Assembly (NCBI RefSeq): GCF_003390335.1
Contig: NZ_QUOU01000001.1
Coordinates: 2,170,001 to 2,234,000 of the forward strand
Length of the DNA: 64,000 nucleotides
Source: Thalassotalea euphylliae
Lineage (GTDB): Bacteria; Pseudomonadota; Gammaproteobacteria; Enterobacterales; Alteromonadaceae
Direction: 5' to 3'
The notes under the pieces were generated by a model. The model was not told the origin of the DNA. It did not search any database and saw nothing but the letters and a program-made list of their open reading frames with translations. Position numbers and translations under genes: made by a program. Each line of letters begins with the position of its first letter. Within the stretch, counting starts at the first letter, position 1. Positions 1 through 7,934 of this stretch are shown here, in pieces.

Positions 1-37
1 TGCCGCCGGAATAGATAACGACAACTTTTTCAGTCAT
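1..37 (-). CDS. queC: 7-cyano-7-deazaguanine synthase QueC, N-terminal fragment (runs off the window)
   Basis: Only the first 12 codons are present, read on the minus strand from an ATG at 35-37 and giving MTEKVVVIYSGG. The IYSGG stretch is the start of the ATP-pyrophosphatase PP-loop found at the N-terminus of QueC. A purine-rich ribosome site (AAGAGAAG) lies about 7 bases upstream of the ATG. QueC makes preQ0 from 7-carboxy-7-deazaguanine, the product of QueE, and the divergent neighbour is queE, which strongly supports the call despite the short fragment. Confidence 0.8.
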   Translation of the reverse strand, partial: MTEKVVVIYSGG

Positions 38-55
38 TTATTACTTCTCTTAGGG

Positions 56-61
56 TATAAT
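56..61 (+). promoter_or_regulatory. candidate -10 element for queE
   Basis: A perfect TATAAT hexamer lies in the 69-base gap between the divergent queC and queE starts, 45 bases before the chosen queE ATG. No convincing -35 hexamer is seen at 17 bases upstream, so this is only a candidate. Confidence 0.3.
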
Positions 62-106
62 CGATAATGCGTTGAATTTTACTTGATCTACCTCTTTAGC
101 GAAAGC

Positions 107-808
107 ATGACAACTGACATAACACCTAGCGAAAAAACCACTTTTTATAAAATTAATGAGCTCTTTGAAACCTTGCAAGGTGAGGGCTCTTTTACGGGAC
201 AGCCCTCGATATTTATCCGTTTACAAGGGTGTCCTGTCGGTTGCTCTTGGTGCGATACTAAACACACTTGGGAAACCAAGCCTGATTTAGCCATTCCAGT
301 GAAGGATTTATTGGCAAAACGCGAAGAGTCAGAGCATTGGACTGAATTGTCAGTTGAGGGCATTACCGCTTTGTTCGTTGAGCAAAGTTACCAAGCCAAG
401 CATGTGGTGATCACCGGTGGTGAACCTTGCATGTTCGATTTAACCCCGCTTTGCGCAGCGCTGGAAAGTCGCGGCTACAGCACACAAATTGAAACCTCTG
501 GCACGTTTGAAATTAATACGACCGAAAACTGTTGGGTAACGGTATCACCGAAAGTGAATATGCGCGGTGGCTACAAAGTACTGTCGCAGGCGATGCAGCG
601 GGCTAATGAAATCAAACACCCAGTGGCCACTGAGCAACATGTTGATGATTTAAAAGCGCTATTGGCTGAGCACCAAGTCACGGATAAACAAGTTTACTTG
701 CAACCAATCAGCCAAAAGCAGCGCGCAACTGAGCTAGCAATTAATACCTGTATCGAAAACAATTGGCGCTTGTCAGTGCAAGTACACAAATATATTGGTA
801 TCGAATAA
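107..808 (+). CDS. queE: 7-carboxy-7-deazaguanine synthase QueE (radical SAM)
   Basis: QueE is the radical SAM enzyme that converts 6-carboxy-tetrahydropterin to 7-carboxy-7-deazaguanine in queuosine/preQ0 synthesis. The protein has ELFETLQGEG near the N-terminus, the cluster motif CPVGCSWC (C-x3-C-x2-C) followed by DTKHTW, and the SAM-binding ITGGEP motif; these are typical of the gammaproteobacterial QueE type. Length is 233 residues from the ATG at 107. An in-frame TTG at 83 would add eight residues, but the ATG fits the family better. It is divergent from queC, the next enzyme in the pathway. Confidence 0.93.
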   Translation: MTTDITPSEKTTFYKINELFETLQGEGSFTGQPSIFIRLQGCPVGCSWCDTKHTWETKPDLAIPVKDLLAKREESEHWTELSVEGITALFVEQSYQAKHVVITGGEPCMFDLTPLCAALESRGYSTQIETSGTFEINTTENCWVTVSPKVNMRGGYKVLSQAMQRANEIKHPVATEQHVDDLKALLAEHQVTDKQVYLQPISQKQRATELAINTCIENNWRLSVQVHKYIGIE

Positions 809-822
809 TCTAAACCATAGCG

Positions 823-853
823 ATAGCCGTTTGAACCAGTCCGGGCTATTTTG
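823..853 (+). terminator. weak hairpin after queE
   Basis: ATAGCC (823-828) pairs with GGCTAT (844-849), followed by TTTTG. The 6-bp stem, 15-base loop and short T run make a modest rho-independent terminator candidate between convergent queE and pdsS. Confidence 0.35.
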
Positions 854-881
854 CTGACTAACTTGTCTCAAATTAATTTGT

Positions 882-3131
882 TTACTCAGTTAGCGGTATT
901 TCGATATTAATTTGCACGCCATTAGGGTCAAAACAGTTTTGTGCACTGATTTGTCCTTGATGGTATTCGCAAATTAACCTAGCGATAAATAGCCCAAGCC
1001 CCAAATGTGGTTGTGAATTTGACGATGGCTGTGATGTTGCTGGCGTCTGTTGATTGTTTTTTATTAAAGAATTGCTTTCTTCCCTTAACGATACCATAGA
1101 ATTAAACAAACGATTTTCCATCGTATCTGGCAATAACTCGCCATTGTTTTTCACGGTTAAAATTAGATTTTTCTTCACCGTGATCAGCATGATCCCTACT
1201 TGGCTATCAGAGCTAAACTCGACTGCATTGGTCACAATTTTCTCCAACATTTGCGCCAAGTGTTCAGGTGAACCCAACACATTGGCTTTTTGATTCGGTG
1301 CCTGAAAGTTAAACCTCGTTTCAGGGTGAATTTGCTTAAAACCGCTAATACAGCTGGCAATAACCTCATAGGCATTAAAGGTTTGCTTTTCGGTGCGTTG
1401 CAGCAGTTGTTCAACGCGAGTAGCTTCCGTCATGCTGGTAATAATGTGATTTAATCTATGTACGCCAGATTCTGCGCGCTCAATATAGGCTTTAGCGTTT
1501 TCAGGAATAGGGTACATAGACAAGTTTTCTATAGAGGTACGCACGACGGCAATTGGTGTGCGAAGCTCGTGTGACAAACGCGAAGATAAGTTCTCTAAGT
1601 ATTGGTTGTATTGAGTTAACCGCGATACCGCAGTAGAAAAACTGCGCGACAAATCACCAATTTCGTCATTACCTTTTAGCGCCGGTAGGTCTTCTTTCAC
1701 TCGCCCGTGTTCGTCTATTGCTACTTCTGCGTGATTGCGTAGCTGACGAATACGATTAGAAATACGTGACGCAAAAAAGAAAAAGCTGATGGTGCCAACG
1801 AGTAAAATCGCTAAAATCGAGGTAAATAGTTGCTCTAACGCTTTATTTCTTAGGGTTTTAATACCATTTGTGGTTTCTTCAACTATCACCGCCCCTTGTA
1901 CCTGTTCATCAATATAAATGGGGTAGGCAGCCGACAGTATCACCGCTTGTTTATCAGTACTTAACCGCCATTGGCTATGCACTTCGCCCGATAATGCTTG
2001 CTCGATATGCTCGCCAGCTAAATGACTTTCATCGTAAAGCTGATCGTAAAAATCTTGCGTTGGTTTAGTGAGTACCTGGTAGTAAAGCGGATGTAAAACA
2101 TGGGTTTGCAGCCAATGCCACCATGTTGGCCAAATGCCTTCGCTGGCATCTGTTGACGTGGTTGAACGCCAAACACCGCTAGCACTATTAATATCTCCAG
2201 CGCTCGCCAGTACCCGCTGGTGTTTATCTATCACCCAAATGCTTGATTGGGTATAGCTCATGCCTTTCACAATGCGCTCTATTTCTGGCGAGGGGACGAG
2301 AATTGTTCCTAGTTGCTCAGGATCAGACGTATTAGCCGAGCCCACTAAACTCGTTGCCTTAGTGCTTGGCGTATCGACATCGGCAAAACTAAAGCCTATT
2401 TTGTTACCGACATAGTCAAGCGGTAGGCGCAGTTCAACGTTATAGCCTGTGTTATTTGACTGCCAAACCCCTTGAATATAGTTAATCGGCTGTGGGCGGC
2501 CTGTTTGATTATCCAGCTGGAAAGATTCTATCCAGCCTTGATTTTTATTACTGACAATATATTGCTGATGCTCGCCATCAGGGGCTGTAAGGCTAAGTGT
2601 TAAATGGTCATTGAGATAAATTGACCGCGCATTGTTGCCTCGAAAAACGAGCTTATCGTCAACAACATTAAAAAATAGGTACAAGTACTTGTCGTATTTG
2701 CCGACGGCGGCATTAAAGCGAAGGCTAACGGCTTGATTGGGTTCTTGCCAGATAATGTTTGAGTCTTGGTAAAAATGTGCTTTACCTTCAAAATCAGGCC
2801 AGTCGTTGTAGCGACCATCTAATTGAATGGGTTGGCGGATCTGAAAGCCATATAAATCCTTACCTTTTTCAACGCTCGCTAAGAAAGACGCTTGATTGTC
2901 GAACAGATTAGGGCGATCGTGTAGTGTTGTTGCCAGCGCTCTAGCAGTACCGACAATGGTTTGTTCTTGTCCATAGCGCAGGTATTTTTCCATCTCCCAA
3001 ACATACTGATAGCCAAACCATGGAATGGTGAAGAGAAAACTAGAGAGGATCACCAGTTTGGTTCTTAGCCCAATGCGGATAAAGCCTTTATTGGCAGAAA
3101 TAGTGTCTGCGCGGCTAGGCAATGTCATCAA
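882..3131 (-). CDS. pdsS: proteobacterial dedicated sortase system histidine kinase
   Basis: A 749-residue sensor kinase. A transmembrane segment lies near residues 24-45 and a second near 434-455. Between them is a periplasmic region whose residues about 103-255 (starting PIQLDGRYNDWPDF, ending with GFSFADVD) resemble a CBM9-like beta-sandwich. A HAMP-like linker (about 455-510) leads to the H-box SHELRTP with phospho-acceptor His521; the N box and a GLGLFIARL ATP-lid motif follow. The N-terminus and overall plan match the kinase family dedicated to marine proteobacterial sortase loci. It lies 2 bases downstream of pdsR, so the two are co-transcribed. The inserted run of Gln/Ser/Asn at about 690-708 is low complexity. 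The family call is confident; the sensed signal is unknown. Confidence 0.88.
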   Translation of the reverse strand: MMTLPSRADTISANKGFIRIGLRTKLVILSSFLFTIPWFGYQYVWEMEKYLRYGQEQTIVGTARALATTLHDRPNLFDNQASFLASVEKGKDLYGFQIRQPIQLDGRYNDWPDFEGKAHFYQDSNIIWQEPNQAVSLRFNAAVGKYDKYLYLFFNVVDDKLVFRGNNARSIYLNDHLTLSLTAPDGEHQQYIVSNKNQGWIESFQLDNQTGRPQPINYIQGVWQSNNTGYNVELRLPLDYVGNKIGFSFADVDTPSTKATSLVGSANTSDPEQLGTILVPSPEIERIVKGMSYTQSSIWVIDKHQRVLASAGDINSASGVWRSTTSTDASEGIWPTWWHWLQTHVLHPLYYQVLTKPTQDFYDQLYDESHLAGEHIEQALSGEVHSQWRLSTDKQAVILSAAYPIYIDEQVQGAVIVEETTNGIKTLRNKALEQLFTSILAILLVGTISFFFFASRISNRIRQLRNHAEVAIDEHGRVKEDLPALKGNDEIGDLSRSFSTAVSRLTQYNQYLENLSSRLSHELRTPIAVVRTSIENLSMYPIPENAKAYIERAESGVHRLNHIITSMTEATRVEQLLQRTEKQTFNAYEVIASCISGFKQIHPETRFNFQAPNQKANVLGSPEHLAQMLEKIVTNAVEFSSDSQVGIMLITVKKNLILTVKNNGELLPDTMENRLFNSMVSLREESNSLIKNNQQTPATSQPSSNSQPHLGLGLFIARLICEYHQGQISAQNCFDPNGVQINIEIPLTE

Positions 3132-3133
3132 AG

Positions 3134-3859
3134 CTATGCCTCGTTGTTTAGTGAGGATGCGTTTTGCTCTGCATCATTCCAGCGATAACCCATACCATAG
3201 ACGGTCTCAATGCAGTTAAAGTCAGCTTCAATTTTACTGAATTTTTTGCGAATACGTTTGATGTGAGAAGTGATGGTGCTGTCATCAACAAAAATTTGTG
3301 AATCTTGCATCAGCTGCTGGCGGTTTTTCACATGCCCCGGTGATTTCGCTAGTGCAAACACCATCCAGAACTCGGTAACCGTGAGCTCTACGTAATGATT
3401 ATGCCATTTAATGGTCATTTTCTGGCTGTCGATCACTAATGGCCCGCGTTCAATTAAGTTCTCTTGCTCGACTGGTTTGTTCTGCGCATCTTGACGACGA
3501 AACAGCGCGGCAATGCGGGCGGTTAAATGTGGCAGGCTAATATCTTTGGTTAAGTAGTCGTCTGCACCAATGCGCAGACCAGAGACAGTATCCACATCAT
3601 TATCGCGCGCAGTTAAAAAGATAATCGGTAAAGTAGAAGACTTGGCTCTTAGCCATTGGCAAAGCTCAAAGCCTGCGTCGTATTCGTCGTGTAGCCCAAT
3701 ATCTAGGATCACTAAGTTAGGTAGACGAACAGTAAAAGCCGCTTCTGCGCTTTGTCGATTCGCAAAGCTTTGCACTTGATACCCTTGATGGCGCAATACG
3801 TCGGCATAGTTTTCACGAATGGCGTCGTCGTCTTCTACTATCGCTATGCGTTTACTCAT
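3134..3859 (-). CDS. pdsR: proteobacterial dedicated sortase system response regulator
   Basis: An OmpR/PhoB-type regulator of 241 residues. The receiver domain (1-120) has the acidic pocket VEDDD, phospho-acceptor Asp53 in VILDIG, the LTARD Thr and the Lys in YLTKDISLPHL. A winged-helix DNA-binding domain occupies about 135-232. The GFELCQWLRA and GLRIGADDYLTKDISLPHL segments are characteristic of the response regulators tied to marine sortase systems. It is the first gene of the pdsR-pdsS unit and divergent from pdsO, with a 257-base intergenic region that presumably holds the regulated promoters. Confidence 0.88.
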   Translation of the reverse strand: MSKRIAIVEDDDAIRENYADVLRHQGYQVQSFANRQSAEAAFTVRLPNLVILDIGLHDEYDAGFELCQWLRAKSSTLPIIFLTARDNDVDTVSGLRIGADDYLTKDISLPHLTARIAALFRRQDAQNKPVEQENLIERGPLVIDSQKMTIKWHNHYVELTVTEFWMVFALAKSPGHVKNRQQLMQDSQIFVDDSTITSHIKRIRKKFSKIEADFNCIETVYGMGYRWNDAEQNASSLNNEA

Positions 3860-4116
3860 ATCTTTTACCCATGTCGCTTACTTTACTTTATTGCTTATTG
3901 ATGGCTTTGAGCCACTTTCTTAATGGCGTTCACTATATCCTAATTTATTGTCAGCTGGGCACTTTTGGCAAAATTGCCAGATTGTTGCCACATTTGCTCG
4001 CCAACTTGCCATTTTTGTCGCCCGATTTGGTCGCTTTTGCTGTGTTTAATAATCATCAAGTTCCCAAACAACTTATCTAAACAGAACATAACACCCAAAG
4101 GTAAAAGGATAACGAG

Positions 4117-4893
4117 ATGAAAAAACTTCTATTAACGTCAGCAATTTTAACGAGTTTAGTATTAACACCTATGGCACAAGCTAATTCTCATTCCCAGTCA
4201 TTATCAGAGTCACAAGTTAAAGGCTTAACTGACGACACTTTTTCTGATGAGAGCAAAGAAGAACTAGGCTTCGGTGCCGGCGCGATTTTAGGGGGTATTT
4301 TTGGTGGTCCAGCTGGTGCCATGATCACAGGTCTTGCCGGGACCTTTTTAATGAAATCCCTCAATGGTGAAGAAGATATTGTTGAGCTAACTAAAGCAAA
4401 TGCAGCGCAAGCGAAAAACTACGAAATGCAGTTAGCTAGCCTTAAAAGCCAGATGCAAAACGCAGAGTTTCAGCACCAACAAGAGCTGTTAGCGTTCGAG
4501 CAGTCGCAAGTAAAAGCCAGTGCCTTGCAAGCCAGTAATTTAATGATGAGTTTACAGTTCAATACTGGCTCAAGCGATATCCCAAGTTACTACGCCAAGC
4601 AAGTGAATGCGCTGGCCAGTATTCTTAACAATAACGAAGACCTAACCATTGATTTGTCTGGTTACACTGACTTACTCGGCAGTAGCAAACGCAACCAAGC
4701 GTTATCGCTCGCTCGTGCAGAAAGTGTGAAAACCGCTTTAGTTAACCAAGGTGTTGGCGGGCATCGAATCAATACGATTGGCTATGGTGAGAATCACCCT
4801 GTAGTCGCCAACGCACAACAAGAATCTAGCTTTTATGATCGCCGTGTGATGATCAGCGTTCAACAAAGTGATAAGCAAATGGCAAAAAACTAA
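4117..4893 (+). CDS. pdsO: sortase-associated OmpA-like protein PdsO
   Basis: A 258-residue exported protein. A signal peptide covers residues 1-22 (basic MKK, hydrophobic core, cleavage after AQA). A glycine-rich GAGAILGGIFGGPAGAMITG segment at about 51-70 may insert in the membrane. A helical heptad-like stretch (80-145) is followed by a C-terminal OmpA/MotB peptidoglycan-binding domain with LSGYTDLLGSSKRNQALSLA and a GYGE motif. This glycine-zipper plus OmpA arrangement is the PdsO family that accompanies the dedicated sortase of marine proteobacteria. The ATG at 4117 is preceded by AAGGATAACGAG. The sortase and target genes usually found next to it are absent here. Confidence 0.85.
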   Translation: MKKLLLTSAILTSLVLTPMAQANSHSQSLSESQVKGLTDDTFSDESKEELGFGAGAILGGIFGGPAGAMITGLAGTFLMKSLNGEEDIVELTKANAAQAKNYEMQLASLKSQMQNAEFQHQQELLAFEQSQVKASALQASNLMMSLQFNTGSSDIPSYYAKQVNALASILNNNEDLTIDLSGYTDLLGSSKRNQALSLARAESVKTALVNQGVGGHRINTIGYGENHPVVANAQQESSFYDRRVMISVQQSDKQMAKN

Positions 4894-5192
4894 GCGCTAT
4901 AAAATAGGCTTTAAAAGCTAAGCACTAGATTAACATTCGGCAGATTAACGGAGGAGATATCACTAAAAAGTAATGACTTAACGGATATCGCTAATCTCAT
5001 TTAACTTAAAATTTCAATTAAGCCCCAATAAAACCAAGGCATGTAACATTTCCATGTGACATCGTGCCTTGGTTTTTTATTGGCTTAACCTGAAATTACT
5101 CAGAATGCTTTTGTGGCATTTGTCGCTGTTAACAATCTTTGAAAAATTCATTTATAGTTAATTAATTGATGGAATTTCATTTGTAAACCACC
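4894..5192. other. 299-base intergenic region after pdsO
   Basis: The stretch between pdsO and the next gene holds no ORF of note. It contains an unpaired strong Shine-Dalgarno-like GGAGGAG at 4950-4956 with only a two-codon ORF (ATG at 4973) after it, and a long terminator hairpin at 5025-5083. The rest is AT-rich and presumably carries the promoter of the downstream gene. Confidence 0.6.
5025..5083 (+). terminator. long rho-independent terminator after pdsO
   Basis: CCAATAAAACCAAGGCA (5025-5041) pairs with TGCCTTGGTTTTTTATTGG (5065-5083) with a small bulge, giving a stem of about 17 bp with an embedded run of six T. It would end transcription from pdsO and separates the pds genes from the next ORF. 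Confidence 0.75.
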
Positions 5193-5663
5193 ATGACTAA
5201 GCCCTACAGCACGGACTCAATTGTTGACTTACATTTTCGGCAGCATGGTATTGTTGATCTTGAAATTCCAGCAGAGCGAATAGTTGTTTATCATGCACGT
5301 GGCCCCTTTAATAAAGAACTGGCTCAAGCCTTGGCTCAGGTAGAGCGACAAGTTTGCCCGACCTTTAAATCTAAGTGGGGCTACTGGGCTGATCTTTGTA
5401 TATTTTCTCAGTCTTGTTTAGTGCTAGAAGAAGCCATTGAATCTTATCAAGACGACTTAAAGTCCTTCAAAGATGAAGGCATCTCTCCAATTGCGTCTGC
5501 TTTTATTTACCCCCCAGATGTCGAAGGCCGTGGAGTCGCGGAAAATATTTACCAGCGACTCTACCAGTTTGCTGACATCAGTTACGCTGGCTTTTCAGAC
5601 TTCAATGAAGGTTTGGCTTGGGTTAAGGATGAACTAGCAAACTGGCCGAAAACGCAGCGCTAG
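5193..5663 (+). CDS. conserved-looking hypothetical protein, 156 residues
   Basis: I do not recognise this gene with certainty. The protein is soluble (no signal peptide or membrane segment), acidic, and alternates short beta-strand-like and helical segments (for example IVDLEIPAERIVVYHARGPF, then a helix ELAQALAQVER). This would fit a small alpha/beta fold of the STAS/SpoIIAA-like kind; that is a guess from pattern. Two cysteines (Cys54 and Cys74 approximately) are not in a metal motif. It stands alone behind a strong terminator and convergent to dinG, so context gives no function. Confidence 0.6.
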   Translation: MTKPYSTDSIVDLHFRQHGIVDLEIPAERIVVYHARGPFNKELAQALAQVERQVCPTFKSKWGYWADLCIFSQSCLVLEEAIESYQDDLKSFKDEGISPIASAFIYPPDVEGRGVAENIYQRLYQFADISYAGFSDFNEGLAWVKDELANWPKTQR

Positions 5664-5691
5664 CCCTTAAATTTCAATAAGTTAGTACACT

Positions 5692-5732
5692 CAAAAATAG
5701 ACTTTAGTTTATGATAACCTTATCTATTTTTG
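5692..5732. terminator. AT-rich inverted repeat between convergent genes
   Basis: CAAAAATAGA (5692-5701) pairs exactly with TCTATTTTTG (5723-5732) across a 21-base loop. It sits between the 3' ends of the hypothetical gene and dinG and could act as a weak bidirectional terminator. Confidence 0.35.
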
Positions 5733-5735
5733 TGA

Positions 5736-7874
5736 TTAATAGGTTATTTGGCGTTTAAATGGTGGCAGAGCATCAAGCAATTCACCACCGTAGCGCTTTG
5801 TCACGACTCGGCGATCAAGCAGGGTAATTACGCCGCTATCTTGCTCATTACGAAGCAGGCGACCACAGGCTTGAATTAGCTTATTAGAAGCATCAGGCAC
5901 AGTTATCGACATAAATGGGTTGCCCCCTTTGGCAGTCACATATTCCGCATGGGCTTCTTCAACAGGTGAAGTCGGTACAGAAAATGGTAATTTTGTGATC
6001 ACTAGGTTAGTCAGATAATTGCCGGGTAAGTCTAATCCTTCAGAAAAACTTTGGGTGCCAAATAAAATACTGGCTTTATTGTTGTCACATTTCTTTTTAT
6101 GATTTTCAATAATATAGCTGCGCGCTTGCTCTCCTTGCATTTGCAGTGAAATTTTATGTTTTTCACGCATTACTTTCGCCACTTGCTCCATTTGCCAATA
6201 AGAAGAAAATAGTACCAGTGTTGCCTCATCTTTTTTGATTAATGCCGGTAGTAATTTACAAAGCTCGTCTGTGAACGAAGGGTGACTTGGTTCATAGCGT
6301 ACATTAGGCACAGACAGCACAGCGTTTTCACGATAGTTAAATGGTGAATCGACTTTTTGATATTGCGTACCATCATTATTCGACAGTCCCACTTGGCGGC
6401 GAAAATGATCAAACGAGTTGAGCGCAACGATAGTGGCAGAGCACAGCACCGCACCAGCACATTTTGACCAAAGCTTATCTTCCAGCGTGTAACCCACTTC
6501 AATGGGGGAGGCCGATAATAAGTAGTCTTGTTTTTTACCCGTTAATTTTTCTAACCAGCGAGCAAGCGGGGCAGCTTTTTCGCTGTCAGTTTTCGCGTAC
6601 ATCACCCAAAGCGCGTTAAAGTTTTCTAAGCGTTGCAGTAAAAAACCAAATTCCGATAACAAAGGCTCGGCTAAATATGCTTTTACGTCACCATCTTTCA
6701 CCGCTTCCACCAACAAGTAATAAAGTTTATTACCGTGGGCTAAACATTTTCGGCTGTATTCGCTTAAATCTTCCGCGCTGGTTTTTATTAACTGTGGAAT
6801 AATACCGTGCTCAAACCGATAACTGGGTGTGCTATTGCCATGATTATTATTTTGCTCGGCATTAGCAAAATAGGTGGCTTGGTTCGCTTCAATAAATTGC
6901 AGAATTTTTTGCATATCGGCAATCAGTGATTGGCAATCATCGGCGAGTTTGAGTGACGGGTTAATTGACGATTGCGATTTAATTAACTTGGCAACTTTAT
7001 CACCCGTATCCGCGACTTTTTGCAGCCATTCTAACGAGCCTTTTATGGTAATTGCGGCACTTGAATGGTCACGCGTAACCTTGGGGAGATGGTGCGCTTC
7101 ATCAATCACATAGTAGGTTTCATCGGGCTCTGGCAGGATTTTACCGCCGCCCATTTCTAAATCTGATAATAGCAGTGAATGGTTAATCACCAGCACATCG
7201 GCTTTATCCATGGTGTCGCGTGCTTTGTGAAACGGGCAGTGGGTATGCTCGGCTAAGTGGCGCAAACAGCTGTGTTTATCCGATTGAATGGCTAGCCAAA
7301 CATGATTTGGGATAGGATCTGCCCAGCTGTCTCTATCACCTTGCCAACGGTTTTCATTCAATGCGCTGTTGAGTTCTTTAATGAGCTTGATATCAAAGCG
7401 ATTTGGCTGCTCAGCAAAAGTAAATCCGGGTTGTGGGTTTTCGCTGGCATTTGCGGCGGCCGCCAGTTTATGGCGGCAAACATAGCGCTGGCGACCTTTC
7501 GCTAAGGTAAAGTCAAAGTCTATACCGCCGTGATCTTTCAAAAAGGGCAAGTCTTTATTGACCAGCTGCTCTTGCAGGGCAACAGTCGCGGTAGATATTA
7601 CTACTTTTTTCTTTTTCGACAGCGCTAACGGAATGGTACTCAAGCTATAAGCTAGTGATTTACCTGTGCCTGTTCCGGCTTCAACGGCAATGATTTTTCG
7701 GGTTTTGTCGTACTCTCCGGCCAATGTTTTGGCAATTTCAGCAATTAAAAAGGTTTGCTGTTTGCGCGGGTTAAAGTTGGGGAGGCTTTCACCTATGGCT
7801 TTATAGGAAGTGCGAATGGCTTGTTTAATATTATCGCTAAGCGCGCTGGTTGACTTCTTGGTGGCGGTCGACAT
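5736..7874 (-). CDS. dinG: ATP-dependent DNA helicase DinG
   Basis: A superfamily 2, XPD-like 5'-3' helicase that unwinds forks and R-loops. The 712 residues match the E. coli length (716). Visible motifs in order: Walker A EAGTGTGKS (about 45-53); four Fe-S cysteines (YVCRHK, then HSCLRH and HTHCPFHK) between motifs I and II; the DEAH box VIDEAHHLP; and C-terminal helicase motifs GTQSFSEGLDLPG and QACGRLLRNEQD. The ATG at 7872-7874 is the first in frame. It diverges from polB across a 60-base gap containing a consensus LexA box, so both are expected to be SOS-induced. Confidence 0.95.
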   Translation of the reverse strand: MSTATKKSTSALSDNIKQAIRTSYKAIGESLPNFNPRKQQTFLIAEIAKTLAGEYDKTRKIIAVEAGTGTGKSLAYSLSTIPLALSKKKKVVISTATVALQEQLVNKDLPFLKDHGGIDFDFTLAKGRQRYVCRHKLAAAANASENPQPGFTFAEQPNRFDIKLIKELNSALNENRWQGDRDSWADPIPNHVWLAIQSDKHSCLRHLAEHTHCPFHKARDTMDKADVLVINHSLLLSDLEMGGGKILPEPDETYYVIDEAHHLPKVTRDHSSAAITIKGSLEWLQKVADTGDKVAKLIKSQSSINPSLKLADDCQSLIADMQKILQFIEANQATYFANAEQNNNHGNSTPSYRFEHGIIPQLIKTSAEDLSEYSRKCLAHGNKLYYLLVEAVKDGDVKAYLAEPLLSEFGFLLQRLENFNALWVMYAKTDSEKAAPLARWLEKLTGKKQDYLLSASPIEVGYTLEDKLWSKCAGAVLCSATIVALNSFDHFRRQVGLSNNDGTQYQKVDSPFNYRENAVLSVPNVRYEPSHPSFTDELCKLLPALIKKDEATLVLFSSYWQMEQVAKVMREKHKISLQMQGEQARSYIIENHKKKCDNNKASILFGTQSFSEGLDLPGNYLTNLVITKLPFSVPTSPVEEAHAEYVTAKGGNPFMSITVPDASNKLIQACGRLLRNEQDSGVITLLDRRVVTKRYGGELLDALPPFKRQITY

Positions 7875-7907
7875 TGGTTCCCATTCACAGGTATTTGTTT
7901 TAGACTG

Positions 7908-7923
7908 CTGTATATATTAACAG
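7908..7923. promoter_or_regulatory. LexA (SOS) box between dinG and polB
   Basis: CTGTATATATTAACAG fits the gammaproteobacterial LexA operator CTGT-N8-ACAG exactly, with the preferred AT-rich alternating core. It is 33 bases upstream of the dinG ATG and 11 bases upstream of the polB start chosen here. Both genes are LexA targets in E. coli, so a single operator probably controls the divergent pair. Confidence 0.9.
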
Positions 7924-7934
7924 TTTGTGGTGGC

